In this document: in pieces, positions 52,774-62,392 of the stretch | Numbering within the stretch: position 1 is the stretch's first letter | How the letters are laid out: each line of letters opens with the position of its first letter | NCBI RefSeq assembly: GCF_003752135.1 | Contig: NZ_RJVK01000005.1 | Location: 1 to 64,000 of the forward strand | Length of the DNA stretch: 64,000 nt | From: Caminibacter pacificus | GTDB lineage: Bacteria; Campylobacterota; Campylobacteria; Campylobacterales; Nautiliaceae | Reading direction: 5' to 3' | Notes under the pieces: generated by a model | Databases searched by the model: none | What the model saw: the letters and a program-made list of their open reading frames with translations, nothing else | Told to the model about the DNA's origin: nothing | Made by a program: the position numbers and the translations under genes

Positions 52774-53003
52774 TTTCCGAATTTCTCTTTTGCTTCTTGT
52801 AAAGCGGCAATTACGTCGTCTATGTTTTCATAAGGAATATGTGCTTTCCAATCCGGTTTGCTTTCGTCTCCGTCAAGTGAAATTCCGATACTAACTACCG
52901 GCTTGCTACCTTCGCCGTAAGGCTCTTCGATGTGAGAGATTGAGATGATACCTTCTTTTGTATTTGCAAGCGGTATTGATTTTACAGGGATTGTTTTTTT
53001 CAT
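52770..53003 (-). CDS. Small conserved protein, unknown
   Basis: A 77-residue soluble protein of alternating strands: TIPVKSIPLANTKEGIISIS, KPVVSIGISLDGDESKPDW and a C-terminal helix IDDVIAALQEAKEKFGN. It has AAGGAGGGGAA before its ATG. No family is recognised. It is convergent with the methyltransferase gene (4-base overlap) and upstream of coaE's stop by 35 bases on the other side. Confidence 0.6.
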   Translation of the reverse strand: MKKTIPVKSIPLANTKEGIISISHIEEPYGEGSKPVVSIGISLDGDESKPDWKAHIPYENIDDVIAALQEAKEKFGN

Positions 53004-53038
53004 TTTCCCCTCCTTTTTTGGTTAATTATAACAAAAAC

Positions 53039-53605
53039 TTATATTTTTTTAATAAACTCTTCGATTTCTTTTTGAAGATGTTTCAAATCTTTTGAATTAT
53101 CAATAACGAAATCGGCTTTTTGTTTTTTTATTTCTATATCCGTTTGATTGTTTAAAACGGCTATTGCGTCTTCTTCGCTGACATTGTCTCTTTGGACTAC
53201 TCTTTTGATTTGAAGCTCTTTTGGAGCATATACGACTAAAACTTTGTCAAATTCGGGATAGTTTTGTTTTTCGAAAAAAAGAGGCAAATCCACAAAATAG
53301 GCGACTCCGTCTTTTTCGTATTTTTTTGCCATCTCAAGCACTCTGTCTCTCACTTCCGGTAAGATAAGATTTTCTAATGTTTTTAGTTTTTCTTTGTCGT
53401 TAAAGACTATTTTTCTTAGCTCTTTTCTATCCGTTGTGCCGAAAATCTCTTTTATCGTCTCTTTTTTTTCTTCGAAAACTTTACGGCTTATTTCGTCCGC
53501 GTCTATTATTTTGTAGCCGTACATTTTTAAAAAAGAGGCCACGGTGCTTTTGCCCGTGCCTATGCCGCCCGTGAGGACTATTGCGTTTGAAAATTTAGTA
53601 TTCAT
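53039..53605 (-). CDS. coaE: Dephospho-CoA kinase
   Basis: CoaE adds the 3'-phosphate in the last step of coenzyme A synthesis. The 188-residue protein has the P-loop LTGGIGTGKSTVASFL at residue 11, DADEISRKVFE, YFVDLPLFFEK and KRVVQRDNVSEEDA. It starts 1 base after the speE-like gene; the same speE-coaE pairing is known in Helicobacter pylori. Confidence 0.95.
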   Translation of the reverse strand: MNTKFSNAIVLTGGIGTGKSTVASFLKMYGYKIIDADEISRKVFEEKKETIKEIFGTTDRKELRKIVFNDKEKLKTLENLILPEVRDRVLEMAKKYEKDGVAYFVDLPLFFEKQNYPEFDKVLVVYAPKELQIKRVVQRDNVSEEDAIAVLNNQTDIEIKKQKADFVIDNSKDLKHLQKEIEEFIKKI

Positions 53606-54100
53606 TTATAGTTTTATTACGTCTTTGATTTGTTCGAAAATATATTTCGGAAGAGTGAAAGCAGCGATATGAACGTCCGTTGTGTAATATTTCGTATTTT
53701 CCACGAAATCGCTTCTGTGTCTTATGATATCCGCTGTCGGGTGGAATTTTTTGCTTGCGAAAACAAGAGGTTTTGCGTTTAGGTTTTCGTCAAGGTAATA
53801 AAAAGGAAGCACTATCCAATAAAGTTTGCTAAGAGACGCGAACAAATCCCTATCCGTCAAACTTTTAGGAGTTGTGATATAGATACCTTTGTCGTTTAGT
53901 TTTTCATATCCTTTGATTAAATCCCCGGGTGTTTCTTCTATTATCAAATCATATCCGTTTGAGTCGTCTTGCGTGTGGATATCAAAAGTAGTAATCGTTA
54001 TTTTTTTAAATTCGTCTTTTAGATTTTGTGGTACTAATATTTTGGTACCCTCGCTCGTACATCCGCCGACAAGCGCCGTCATTTCGTTTTTGATACTCAT
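53606..54100 (-). CDS. Spermidine-synthase-like protein, N-terminally reduced
   Basis: A 164-residue protein whose C-terminal end (KKFHPTADIIRHRSDFV, then TKYYTTDVHIAAFTLPKYI) matches the end of epsilonproteobacterial SpeE, and whose start (KNEMTALVGGCTSEG) matches its middle. The N-terminal 80-100 residues of a normal 260-residue SpeE are absent. A proper AAAAGGAAACCC ribosome-binding site sits at this start, so it is not a sequencing artefact of a longer gene. The SAM-binding GGG.G motif is degraded (GGCTSEG), so catalytic activity is doubtful. Confidence 0.68.
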   Translation of the reverse strand: MSIKNEMTALVGGCTSEGTKILVPQNLKDEFKKITITTFDIHTQDDSNGYDLIIEETPGDLIKGYEKLNDKGIYITTPKSLTDRDLFASLSKLYWIVLPFYYLDENLNAKPLVFASKKFHPTADIIRHRSDFVENTKYYTTDVHIAAFTLPKYIFEQIKDVIKL

Positions 54101-54196
54101 GGGTTTCCTTTTTTTTGGCTTAATATATCAAAAAAATTGTAATTTGCAAAAAAATTTGATATATTTCGGACAAATTTTATCTTAAAAGGAGCAAAT

Positions 54197-54415
54197 ATGT
54201 ATAAAGTGGATATAGAAAAAAGATGCGGATGCGTAAAAAGAGCGGAGATGGAATTTCCGAAAACTTTCCAAACAAAAGAAGAAGCGGAGCTTGAAGCTCT
54301 AAAACTTGCAAACTATATGAACGGAAAATTTTGTAAAAAACACAGATTCGTAGTAAACGAAGAGGGTGATACGTTTTTGATTTACGTAGAAATAAGCTGT
54401 CCGGAGGTTAGCTAA
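54197..54415 (+). CDS. Small cysteine-containing protein, unknown
   Basis: A 72-residue soluble protein with a CGC near residue 10 (IEKRCGCVKRAEMEF), a third Cys in GKFCKKHRFVV and a fourth in ISCPEVS, a possible metal or disulfide site. The middle is helical (TKEEAELEALKLANYMN). It has AAAAGGAGCAAAT before the ATG and a terminator at its end, so it is a single-gene unit. I recognise no family beyond small conserved Campylobacterota proteins. Confidence 0.65.
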   Translation: MYKVDIEKRCGCVKRAEMEFPKTFQTKEEAELEALKLANYMNGKFCKKHRFVVNEEGDTFLIYVEISCPEVS

Positions 54416-54427
54416 TCTCCTCTTTTT
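54403..54427 (+). terminator. Rho-independent terminator after the small Cys protein
   Basis: GGAGGTTAG and CTAATCTCC form a continuous palindromic stem (one G-T pair), followed by TCTTTTT. The stem overlaps the last codons and stop of the gene. Confidence 0.6.
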
Positions 54428-54467
54428 CTGCTATTATTCTTCAAACTTACACTCTTAAAGGCCGAAA

Positions 54468-55541
54468 ATGATTGCTCATCTTTGTTGTAGTGTCGATGCC
54501 GGGTATTTTTTGAAAAGATTAAAAGAAGAGTATCCTAATGAAGAGATTGTAGGCTATTTTTACGACCCCAATATTCACCCTTACAGCGAATTTAAACTAA
54601 GAAGTCTCGATACCAAAAGAATTTGCGAAAAATTGGGAATTGAGTATGTTGAGGGAGAGTATGATTATTTGACCTGGTATCAAAAGACCAAAGGCTTGGA
54701 AAACGAGCCCGAAAAGGGTAGCAGGTGTAGTGTCTGTTTTGATTTGTCTTTGGAAGAAGCTGCGAGATTCGCAAAAGAAAAGGGTGATAATAAAGTGACT
54801 ACTTCACTTCTTATGTCTCCTATGAAATCTCACGAACAGCTCGAAGCTATAGGCAAAGTGGTAAAAAGAAAATACGGAGTTGATTTTATAAACGTTGATT
54901 TTCGCAAAAAAGGCGGTACTCAAGCCCAGCAGCAATACGCCAGAGAAAATCAGATGTATAGGCAGGATTATTGCGGGTGTATTTACGGAATATGGCAGCA
55001 AAAATCACATCAGGAGATTATCGACGAGCTTATTTCGCCTTGGCCTTTTCAAATACTTCCGAGCAGTATAGAAGAAAAACTCGAAATTTACGAAAAGAGA
55101 ATCGAACTTGAAGATAAAGGGAAAAAATATAAGATTATAAAAGAGAATTTTTTAAATTATAGACTTTTGAGTGCTAAAGTTGAGGTTAAAAAAAAGGTCA
55201 TTGCAAATTATGTGCTTTTTTATTCGTATCTTGATAGACCCCAAAGAGTCCGAATAGAGTTTGAAAAAAACGGCATAGGATATGCCAACAGAGCTCAGGT
55301 AATTTTTGTAAAAGTTTCCAAAATTAACGAAATTTTAAATAAAAGATACGATAATGTTTCAGAAATTTATAAAAAACCTATAACTATTCAAGAAGAACTT
55401 GAAGTTAGAAAAAATATAACCGAAACGGAATTTAATCTCAGTCCGATAATAGTTTTGGACGAATTTGAGGAAGTGAGATACGATATCGATATAAATTCCA
55501 AAATCTACTCTGACAATAAAGAAATTTTGATAGAATTTTAA
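54468..55541 (+). CDS. queH: Epoxyqueuosine reductase QueH
   Basis: QueH reduces epoxyqueuosine to queuosine in tRNA, using iron-sulfur and metal centres (a non-homologous alternative to QueG). Key Cys motifs are HLCCSVDAG at residue 4, [14 protein letters not shown] near 88 and [16 protein letters not shown] near 164. The QueH domain covers about 1-195; a further 160 residues with no recognised domain (beta-rich, with [21 protein letters not shown] in parts) extend the C-terminus. That extension is common in this group as far as I recall. Confidence 0.9.
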   Translation: MIAHLCCSVDAGYFLKRLKEEYPNEEIVGYFYDPNIHPYSEFKLRSLDTKRICEKLGIEYVEGEYDYLTWYQKTKGLENEPEKGSRCSVCFDLSLEEAARFAKEKGDNKVTTSLLMSPMKSHEQLEAIGKVVKRKYGVDFINVDFRKKGGTQAQQQYARENQMYRQDYCGCIYGIWQQKSHQEIIDELISPWPFQILPSSIEEKLEIYEKRIELEDKGKKYKIIKENFLNYRLLSAKVEVKKKVIANYVLFYSYLDRPQRVRIEFEKNGIGYANRAQVIFVKVSKINEILNKRYDNVSEIYKKPITIQEELEVRKNITETEFNLSPIIVLDEFEEVRYDIDINSKIYSDNKEILIEF

Positions 55542-55557
55542 TAAAAAAAGGGTTCAT

Positions 55558-55998
55558 ATGGTTTTCGATATCAATCAGATTCAAGAAATGCTTCCTCATA
55601 GATATCCGTTTTTATTAGTGGATAGAATTACTGATGTAAAAAATGGCGAATACGTTGAAGGGTATTTGAATATTTCGATTACTAATAGCGTATTTCAAGG
55701 ACATTTTCCCGGACATCCGATATATCCGGGAGTATTGATAATCGAAGGGATGGCTCAAACTGGAGCGATTTTGCCTTTTACGGTAATGGATAAAGACGAA
55801 TTAAGCGAAAAAGTCGTATATTTTATGAGTATCGACAAAGCGAAATTCAGAAAGCCGGTACTTCCGGGAGATAAACTCGTATATAAAGTATCGACTATCA
55901 AACACAGAGGTAAAATCTGGCATTTAAAAGGTGAAGCGTATGTTGACGGCGAGCTTGTAAGCGAAGCCGAGCTAAAAGCTATGATTATGGATAAATAG
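55558..55998 (+). CDS. fabZ: 3-hydroxyacyl-ACP dehydratase FabZ
   Basis: FabZ dehydrates beta-hydroxyacyl-ACP in fatty-acid elongation. The 146-residue hot-dog protein has [14 protein letters not shown] and the catalytic [22 protein letters not shown], with His and Glu in place. It precedes lpxA, the usual pairing that balances fatty acids against lipid A. Confidence 0.96.
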   Translation: MVFDINQIQEMLPHRYPFLLVDRITDVKNGEYVEGYLNISITNSVFQGHFPGHPIYPGVLIIEGMAQTGAILPFTVMDKDELSEKVVYFMSIDKAKFRKPVLPGDKLVYKVSTIKHRGKIWHLKGEAYVDGELVSEAELKAMIMDK

Positions 55999-56031
55999 GG
56001 AGAGCAGGGGGAAATTAACAAAGGTATAAAC

Positions 56032-56793
56032 ATGAAAGCGATTATTAAAGGAAAAATAGGTAAAAACTGCAAAATAGGCGAAGGTGCAATAATCGACGAA
56101 AACGTTGTAATAGGAGACAATAATATTATCGAGCCGTATGCGGTTATTACGGGTTATACTACGATAGGAGACAATAACCATATCTATTCCCATGCGGTGC
56201 TTGGAAGCGAACCTCAGGATTTGAAATATCACGGGGAAAAAACCGAACTGATTATCGGAAACAACAATAAAATCAGAGAATTCACTCTTATAAATCCGGG
56301 TACCGAAGGTGGCGGCGGAGTTACTAAAATAGGAGATAACAATCTTTTAATGGGATACGTTCACGTAGCTCACGACGTAATTATCGGAAACAATTGTATT
56401 TTGGCAAACGCTGCGACACTTGCGGGGCACGTGGTGCTTGAAGATTATGTCGTAATAGGCGGAATGACACCTATTCATCAGTTCGTAAAAATAGGAGAAC
56501 ACGCAATGATAGGAGGAGCCAGCGCGGTAGCTCAGGATATTCCTCCTTATACTATCGCCGAAGGAAACAGAGCAAAACTCAGAGGTCTTAATTTTACGGG
56601 GCTTAGGAGAAGATTTCAAGATAGAAGCGATATAGACGAAATAAAAAGAGCTTATAAAGCGCTTTTTGAGAGCGGAAAGCCTATTAAAGAGGTGGCCGAG
56701 GAGCTTATGAAAAGCGAAAATCAGTATGTCAGACATTTGGCAGAGTTCGTATTAAATTCGAAAAGGGGAATACCATATGATAGAAAAGTGTAG
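56032..56793 (+). CDS. lpxA: UDP-N-acetylglucosamine acyltransferase
   Basis: LpxA performs the first acylation of lipid A synthesis. The 253-residue protein is a left-handed beta helix of hexapeptide repeats ([27 protein letters not shown]) with the catalytic His in [14 protein letters not shown] (about 120). It has a C-terminal helical domain ([17 protein letters not shown]). The expected neighbours lpxD and lpxB are not here. It overlaps clpX by 17 bases. Confidence 0.95.
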   Translation: MKAIIKGKIGKNCKIGEGAIIDENVVIGDNNIIEPYAVITGYTTIGDNNHIYSHAVLGSEPQDLKYHGEKTELIIGNNNKIREFTLINPGTEGGGGVTKIGDNNLLMGYVHVAHDVIIGNNCILANAATLAGHVVLEDYVVIGGMTPIHQFVKIGEHAMIGGASAVAQDIPPYTIAEGNRAKLRGLNFTGLRRRFQDRSDIDEIKRAYKALFESGKPIKEVAEELMKSENQYVRHLAEFVLNSKRGIPYDRKV

Positions 56794-57994
56794 TTTTTGC
56801 GGCAGTGTGGAAACCGAAGACAATCCGCTTTTAGCCGCGCCGGATAATAAAGCGTTTATTTGTAAAAATTGTGTGCTTCATGCGTACGATATTATTATGG
56901 GCGCCGTTAAAAAACAAAAAAAACATACCGGAGAGATTAAACTATTGACTCCAAAAGAGATAAAAGCTCATCTTGACGAATACGTAATAGGACAAGAAAG
57001 AGCGAAAAAAATTATTTCGGTTGCCGTTTATAACCATTATAAAAGAATTCTTTTCGGGGACACTCAAGACGTTGAGATTCAAAAATCGAATATCTTAATG
57101 ATAGGACCGACAGGTAGCGGTAAAACGCTTATAGCAAGAACGCTTGCTAAAATGCTTGACGTACCTCTTGCGATAGCGGACGCTACATCTCTAACAGAAG
57201 CCGGATATGTAGGAGAAGACGTCGAAAACGTACTTTTGAAGCTTATCCAAGCGGCTGACGGAGATATTAAAAGAGCCGAAACGGGTATCGTATTTATCGA
57301 TGAAATAGATAAAATCGCAAGAAAAAGTGAAAATCCTTCCATTACAAGAGACGTAAGCGGTGAGGGAGTGCAACAAGCTCTTTTGAAAATTATCGAGGGT
57401 TCTATCGTAAACGTACCGCCTCAAGGCGGAAGAAAACATCCTCACCAAGAGTTTATTCAAATAGATACGACCAATATTCTTTTTATCTGCGGCGGTGCTT
57501 TTGAGGGACTTGAAGAGATTATCCAAAGAAGACTTGAGGGTGCGACCGTCGGATTTTTGGGTAAAACGAAAGAAAAACTCTCAAAAGACGATATTTTCTC
57601 ACTCGTAGAACCTGAAGACCTTGTAAAATACGGACTTATCCCTGAGCTTGTGGGAAGACTTCCGGTTATTGCCACTTTAAAAGAGCTTGATAGAGACGAT
57701 TTGATAAGAGTTTTAACGGAACCGAAAGATGCGTTAATCAAACAATACCAAGCTCTTTTTGCGCTTGACGGAGTTGAGCTTGAGTTTGAAAGAGACGCTC
57801 TTGAAGCTATTGCCGATAAAGCTATCAAAAGAGGAACGGGTGCAAGAGGACTTAGAGCGATTTTGGAAGAAGCGATGGTTGATATTATGTTTAATCTGCC
57901 TGAATATAAAGGCTACAAAGTTGTAATTACAAGAGATGTTATCGAAAATAAAGCTGAGCCTATTTTGATTAAAAAGGAAGAGAATGCTAAATAA
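56777..57994 (+). CDS. clpX: ATP-dependent protease ATPase subunit ClpX
   Basis: ClpX unfolds substrates for ClpP. The 405-residue protein has an N-terminal zinc-binding domain (CSFCGS and CKNC at residues 5-32), Walker [17 protein letters not shown], Walker [12 protein letters not shown], the [11 protein letters not shown] pore regions and [13 protein letters not shown]. Sensor 2 is in [13 protein letters not shown]. clpP is not adjacent. It overlaps mreB by 11 bases. Confidence 0.97.
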   Translation: MIEKCSFCGSVETEDNPLLAAPDNKAFICKNCVLHAYDIIMGAVKKQKKHTGEIKLLTPKEIKAHLDEYVIGQERAKKIISVAVYNHYKRILFGDTQDVEIQKSNILMIGPTGSGKTLIARTLAKMLDVPLAIADATSLTEAGYVGEDVENVLLKLIQAADGDIKRAETGIVFIDEIDKIARKSENPSITRDVSGEGVQQALLKIIEGSIVNVPPQGGRKHPHQEFIQIDTTNILFICGGAFEGLEEIIQRRLEGATVGFLGKTKEKLSKDDIFSLVEPEDLVKYGLIPELVGRLPVIATLKELDRDDLIRVLTEPKDALIKQYQALFALDGVELEFERDALEAIADKAIKRGTGARGLRAILEEAMVDIMFNLPEYKGYKVVITRDVIENKAEPILIKKEENAK

Positions 57995-59009
57995 AATACT
58001 CGGTATGTTTAGTAACGACTTGGCTATCGACCTTGGGACCGCAAATACGCTTGTTAGCGTAAAAGGAAAAGGAATCGTAATAAACGAGCCAAGCGTGGTG
58101 GCTATTAAAGAAGGAAAACATAGAAAAAAAGTGTTGGCGGTTGGTAAAGAAGCAAAAGATATGATCGGAAAAACACCAAAAGACATCGTAGCGATTCGTC
58201 CGATGAAAAACGGGGTTATCGCCGATTTTAGCGTAACCGAAGAGATGATAAGATATTTCATTCAAAAAGTGCATAATAGAAAAACTTTAATCAGACCGAG
58301 AATCGTAATTTGCGTGCCGTACGGACTCACTCAAGTAGAGAGAAAAGCCGTAAAAGAATCGGCTATGAGTGCGGGGGCAAGAGAAGTTTATCTTATAGAA
58401 GAGCCTATGGCAGCGGCGATAGGAGCCGGACTTCTGGTAAAAGACCCTCAAGGTAGTATGGTTATCGATATCGGTGGAGGTACGACCGAAATCGGGGTTA
58501 TTTCTCTTGGCGGGCTTGTCGTGAGTAAATCGATAAGAGTAGCTGGGGATAAATTCGATAGAAGTATAGTGGATTACGTAAATAAAAAATACAATCTCGT
58601 AATCGGTGAGAGAACTGCCGAAGAGATAAAAATAGAAATCGGAAGTGCCGTTAAGCTTGATAAAGAATTGAAAATGCTTGTAAAAGGTAAAAACAGAATC
58701 TCAGGACTTCTTGAGACTATCACCGTAACGAGCGAGGATGTTAGAGAAGCGTTAAAAGAGCCTGTAAAAGAGATAGGCGAGGCTGTAAAACAAGTACTTG
58801 AAGAGACACCTGCTGATTTGGCGGGAGATATCGTTGAAAACGGAATCGTTTTAACGGGTGGAGGAGCTCTTTTAAGAGGGCTTGATAAATACTTAAGCGA
58901 CCTTGTGTCACTGCCTGTGTATATTGCCGAAGAGCCTCTTTTGGCGGTAGCCAAAGGGACCGGAAAAGCGCTCGACCAAATAGAGCTTTTAGCAAGTATA
59001 GATGAATAA
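57984..59009 (+). CDS. mreB: Rod shape-determining protein MreB
   Basis: MreB is the bacterial actin that guides lateral wall synthesis. The 341-residue protein has the phosphate 1 motif [12 protein letters not shown], phosphate 2 [14 protein letters not shown] and the adenosine motif [18 protein letters not shown]. It implies a rod-shaped cell. It is coupled to clpX upstream and mreC downstream by 8-11 base overlaps. Confidence 0.97.
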   Translation: MLNKILGMFSNDLAIDLGTANTLVSVKGKGIVINEPSVVAIKEGKHRKKVLAVGKEAKDMIGKTPKDIVAIRPMKNGVIADFSVTEEMIRYFIQKVHNRKTLIRPRIVICVPYGLTQVERKAVKESAMSAGAREVYLIEEPMAAAIGAGLLVKDPQGSMVIDIGGGTTEIGVISLGGLVVSKSIRVAGDKFDRSIVDYVNKKYNLVIGERTAEEIKIEIGSAVKLDKELKMLVKGKNRISGLLETITVTSEDVREALKEPVKEIGEAVKQVLEETPADLAGDIVENGIVLTGGGALLRGLDKYLSDLVSLPVYIAEEPLLAVAKGTGKALDQIELLASIDE

Positions 59010-59802
59010 ACGCTACATCTTTCTTTTTTCCGTTCTTCTTATTTTGTTTTTTCAAATTCCGTTTGTAAAGAAAAACGTCATTATTGCATTTAACGTGATA
59101 AAAGAGACTTTTTTAAACCTCAAAAAAAACATAAACGACGAACTAAACGCAATTTCAAACAACAAAAAACTAATTAAAGAACTTGAAGAAAAAAACAAAA
59201 AACTCTCATTTGAACTTAGCAGACTAAATGCGATATTTTATACTTGCAAAGATTTAAAAAAATTCAAATTCATCCGAAAACCGGGGCTTGAATTTACTCA
59301 AGCGGTTTCATACGTAAAACTTCCCGATTTCACTTCCGTATATGTTACGTTTGATAAGCCCGTACCTCATCCGATAGGGCTTGTTTATAATAATTTCGCT
59401 GCCGGAATGATAGTAAAAAGAGTCGGTAATTACGGAGTGGCTCTTTTAAATTCAAACCCTAAAACTTCATATGCCGTTTATATCGGAAAAAACGAAATTC
59501 CGGGTATTTTTTACGGAAAAGAAAACATAATCAAATATATCCCGAAATTCAAACCTATAAAAGTCGGAGATTTGGTAATAACAAGCGGACTTGACAATAT
59601 CTTTTATAAAGGTGCATTGGTTGGGAAAATTACGGAAATAAAAGAGAAAAAACTATACCAAGAAGCAAAAATAAAACTCTTTTACGATACGCTAAATCCT
59701 ACATACTTTTATGCCGTGACAAATAAAGCTTTGATAGCTCCTGATACTAACGCAACTGATACCGATACTACTGAAGAAAATTTAACAAAACCCACTAAAT
59801 AA
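59002..59802 (+). CDS. mreC: Rod shape-determining protein MreC
   Basis: MreC links MreB to the periplasmic wall machinery. The 266-residue protein has one N-terminal membrane helix (YIFLFSVLLILFFQIPFV), a coiled coil (NNKKLIKELEEKNKKLSFEL in part) and the beta-barrel domain (VYVTFDKPVPHPIGLVYNNFA, GDLVITSGLDNIFYKGALVG). A short Thr/Asp-rich tail ends it. mreD is not next; an acidic protein gene follows after a new TATAAT. Confidence 0.9.
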   Translation: MNKRYIFLFSVLLILFFQIPFVKKNVIIAFNVIKETFLNLKKNINDELNAISNNKKLIKELEEKNKKLSFELSRLNAIFYTCKDLKKFKFIRKPGLEFTQAVSYVKLPDFTSVYVTFDKPVPHPIGLVYNNFAAGMIVKRVGNYGVALLNSNPKTSYAVYIGKNEIPGIFYGKENIIKYIPKFKPIKVGDLVITSGLDNIFYKGALVGKITEIKEKKLYQEAKIKLFYDTLNPTYFYAVTNKALIAPDTNATDTDTTEENLTKPTK

Positions 59803-59846
59803 TTTGCTATAATAAAGTAGGTTAAAAAACTTTTAAGGAGAGGAAA

Positions 59847-60416
59847 ATGGATATGCAAAGTATGGAAAATACACTTAAAAAAATGGGAATGGTGCTTGAA
59901 AAACTCGTTCAAAAAGTGGACGAGCTTGACAAAAGAGTCGCTAAAATAGAAGAAAAATTGGGAGAAGGCGAAAAAAAGTTCTCAAGCCAAGATTTGAAAG
60001 CGGCTCAACCTCAACAAAACCAGCCTCAGAATTCGACTTCAGGGAGTTTTGGAAGCGGCTTTGGAAGTAGCTTTTTAGGCTCTATGGCGGGAGCGATGGC
60101 CGGAATGGGGCTTTATAATCTGCTTTTTAACCATTCGGTATCACCTGCGCAGTTCGGACACGATATCGGTTTGGATGAGCAAGAAATTAATAACGTTTTG
60201 GATAACGAACTTAGCGAAATAGACTCTAAGCTTGACGAAATAGATTCCAAACTTGATGAGCTTGATACGAAAGTGGACGAGCTTTCGGATGAAGTTGCGA
60301 GTGACGATATAATGAATAGCGACTATTTTGAAAGCTACGAAGAAGATTTGGCAGATAACGATTTTGATAGCGGATTTGACGATTTCGGTGATTTCGGAGG
60401 AGATTTCGACGTTTAA
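59847..60416 (+). CDS. Acidic coiled-coil protein with glycine-rich middle, unknown
   Basis: A 189-residue protein in three parts. The N-terminal 45 residues are a charged coiled coil (MVLEKLVQKVDELDKRVAKI). The middle is Gln/Ser/Gly-rich with a hydrophobic stretch (FLGSMAGAMAGMGLYNLLF). The C-terminal 80 residues are very acidic, with a seven-residue repeat (SEIDSKLDEIDSKLDELDTK) and a DFDSGFDDFGDFGGDF tail. I recognise no family. It has its own promoter (TATAAT near 59807) and AAGGAGAGG ribosome-binding site. Confidence 0.68.
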   Translation: MDMQSMENTLKKMGMVLEKLVQKVDELDKRVAKIEEKLGEGEKKFSSQDLKAAQPQQNQPQNSTSGSFGSGFGSSFLGSMAGAMAGMGLYNLLFNHSVSPAQFGHDIGLDEQEINNVLDNELSEIDSKLDEIDSKLDELDTKVDELSDEVASDDIMNSDYFESYEEDLADNDFDSGFDDFGDFGGDFDV

Positions 60417-60487
60417 TCTTCTCCTTTTTTTCTTTTTAAAAATAGGTGTCTGAGAGATATTTTTGCAAAATAAAAAAGAGGAGAGAA

Positions 60488-61873
60488 TTAAAGTTGAACG
60501 ATAAAGAGTTGATTTTTTCTCTCCACTTCGATTAGAGCATCGCCTCTATCAAGCCCTTTTAGTAGATTTTTGAGCTCGTCTATTGATGTGACTTTTACCC
60601 ATTTTCCTGTTTTGATTGTTTTTACTCTTACGATTTTGTCACCTTTTTGTAGTCCCATCATAGCTGCGTAGCTGTTAGGGTCCACTTTTTCGATGACAAC
60701 GCTATTTTTTTCTTCTTTTAGAGTTAATCCTTTGAGTAATTTAACGTTTTGGATTGTCTCTTGTTTTGTTTTTAGAGCTTTTAGAGTCGCTTCGATTGTG
60801 ATGAATTTTCCGTTTCTATATACTCTTAGTTTTACTTTCGCTCCAGCACCTTTAAATGCGATTTTGTTTCTAAGTTCTCCGGCGTTTGTTACTTTTTCGC
60901 CGTCAACCGCTACGATGATGTCTCCCGGTTTGAGTCCGGCTTTTGCCGCCGCGCTGTTAGGTTCTACTTTATTTATGAGTACTCCGTATCCGATTCCGTA
61001 TAGTTTTGCTTTGCTTGAATCGATATTGCTTATTAATACTCCCAAATATCCTCTAACCACTTTTCCTTTTGTAATCAAAGATACCGCTACGAATTTAACC
61101 ATATTACTCGGAATAGCAAATCCGATACCGTTGTTTCCGCCGCTTCTGCTGATAATTGCGGAATTGATACCGATAAGTCTTCCTTTTAAATCCACAAGTG
61201 CGCCGCCGCTATTTCCGGGATTGATTGCAGCGTCCGTTTGGATGTAATTTTCGTATGCGTTTAGACCGATTGAGTTTCTATTTAGCGCACTAACTATTCC
61301 GTGCGTTACGCTTTCGCTAAGTCCGAAAGGATTTCCTATCGCAAGTACCATATCTCCGACTTTTACCTTGCTTGAATCCGCAAAAGTGATAGGATGTAGG
61401 TTTTTTGCGTCGATTTTGATTACCGCAAGGTCTGTTTTAGGGTCGCTACCGATGAGTTTGGCTTTGTATTTTTTTCCGTCGTGTGTTTTGACGATGATTT
61501 TGGTAGCACCGCTGATTACGTGATAGTTTGTTACGATATATCCGTTTTTAGAGATAATAACACCGCTTCCGAGGGCAAACTCTTTTCTTTTTTGCGGTTG
61601 ATTAGGAATATTTCCGAAAGGTCCGAAAAATCTTCTTAAAAACGGGTCTTCGAAAAATCTTCTGAATTGTTCCGGAATTCTTGTCTCAACCACTTTTTCG
61701 GTCGAGATATTTACTACGCTTGGAATTACTTTTTGCACTATAGGCGCAAAAGACATTACAAGCCCGTTTTGATTCGGCGCCACTCTTTTAATAGGCGTTT
61801 TATCTACGTTTAGGTGAATATTCGCCGCAAACAAAAACGCACTAAGTGCTGTTGCCAATGCTAATTTTTTCAT
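60488..61873 (-). CDS. Periplasmic serine protease DegP/HtrA
   Basis: HtrA proteases degrade and refold damaged envelope proteins. From ATG 61873 (AAGGAGTGGAA) the product is 461 residues with a signal peptide. The trypsin-like domain has His in IVTNYHVISGA, Asp in GSDPKTDLAVIKID and Ser in INPGNSGGALVDL. Two PDZ domains follow: about 275-360 (YLGVLISNIDSSKAK, KAGLKPGDIIVAVDG) and about 375-461 (MMGLQKGDKIVRVK). All catalytic residues are present. It is a stand-alone gene. Confidence 0.95.
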   Translation of the reverse strand: MKKLALATALSAFLFAANIHLNVDKTPIKRVAPNQNGLVMSFAPIVQKVIPSVVNISTEKVVETRIPEQFRRFFEDPFLRRFFGPFGNIPNQPQKRKEFALGSGVIISKNGYIVTNYHVISGATKIIVKTHDGKKYKAKLIGSDPKTDLAVIKIDAKNLHPITFADSSKVKVGDMVLAIGNPFGLSESVTHGIVSALNRNSIGLNAYENYIQTDAAINPGNSGGALVDLKGRLIGINSAIISRSGGNNGIGFAIPSNMVKFVAVSLITKGKVVRGYLGVLISNIDSSKAKLYGIGYGVLINKVEPNSAAAKAGLKPGDIIVAVDGEKVTNAGELRNKIAFKGAGAKVKLRVYRNGKFITIEATLKALKTKQETIQNVKLLKGLTLKEEKNSVVIEKVDPNSYAAMMGLQKGDKIVRVKTIKTGKWVKVTSIDELKNLLKGLDRGDALIEVERKNQLFIVQL

Positions 61874-61996
61874 TTCCACTCCTTAAAAGTTTAGTTTAGA
61901 CATATAAGTATAAATCACATAAGTTAAAAAAAGGTTAAAACATTAAATTTCTTAAAGTTTGCTTAATTGTGTATAATTCCAAAAAAAAGAGGCACA

Positions 61997-62392
61997 ATGG
62001 ATTTGAGTAAATTTAGCGTTGAAGAGCTTCACGAGCTTATAGAAAAAGCAAAAGCCGAACTTCTAAAAAGAAGAGAAGGCAAATGGATACACTTTAAAAC
62101 CGATGATTGTTTTACTCCCAAATTCGGTCCTGCTTATGTAGCGAAGCTTTTTTTGGTAGGAGATGAAATAGAGAGGGAATTTTACGCATCAAACGGCAAA
62201 GAGTGGTGCAAAAAAGGCAAATCCTACAAAGAAGATTGGGATATAGAGATTTTCGAAAACGACGTAATAGAAGCGAGGCTAACAACCGGTAAAAAAGTGG
62301 ATAAAAGAGAGTGGTATTACGTAAAAAACGGAGAATTGATACCTCTTTTCGATTTGGATGAAGCCAAACAATTTTTGAAAAACCTTAAATAA
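61997..62392 (+). CDS. Conserved protein of unknown function
   Basis: The start is ATG 61997 (AAAAAGAGGCAC upstream; TATAAT at 61972), giving 131 residues; an earlier in-frame start would include the promoter. The N-terminus is a short helix pair (LSKFSVEELHELIEKAKAE). The rest is beta-rich with many Lys, Asp and aromatic residues (KWIHFKTDDCFTPKFGPAYVA, GKEWCKKGKSYKEDWDIE). No family is recognised. It is convergent with ribE, with no gap. Confidence 0.65.
   Translation: MDLSKFSVEELHELIEKAKAELLKRREGKWIHFKTDDCFTPKFGPAYVAKLFLVGDEIEREFYASNGKEWCKKGKSYKEDWDIEIFENDVIEARLTTGKKVDKREWYYVKNGELIPLFDLDEAKQFLKNLK

Noticed and set aside
60417-60487. Large bidirectional terminator between the acidic protein and HtrA genes
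   Set aside because: CTCCTTTTTTT and AAAAAAGAGGAG can pair only through A/T-rich arms with a long loop; the stem is too weak to call with confidence.
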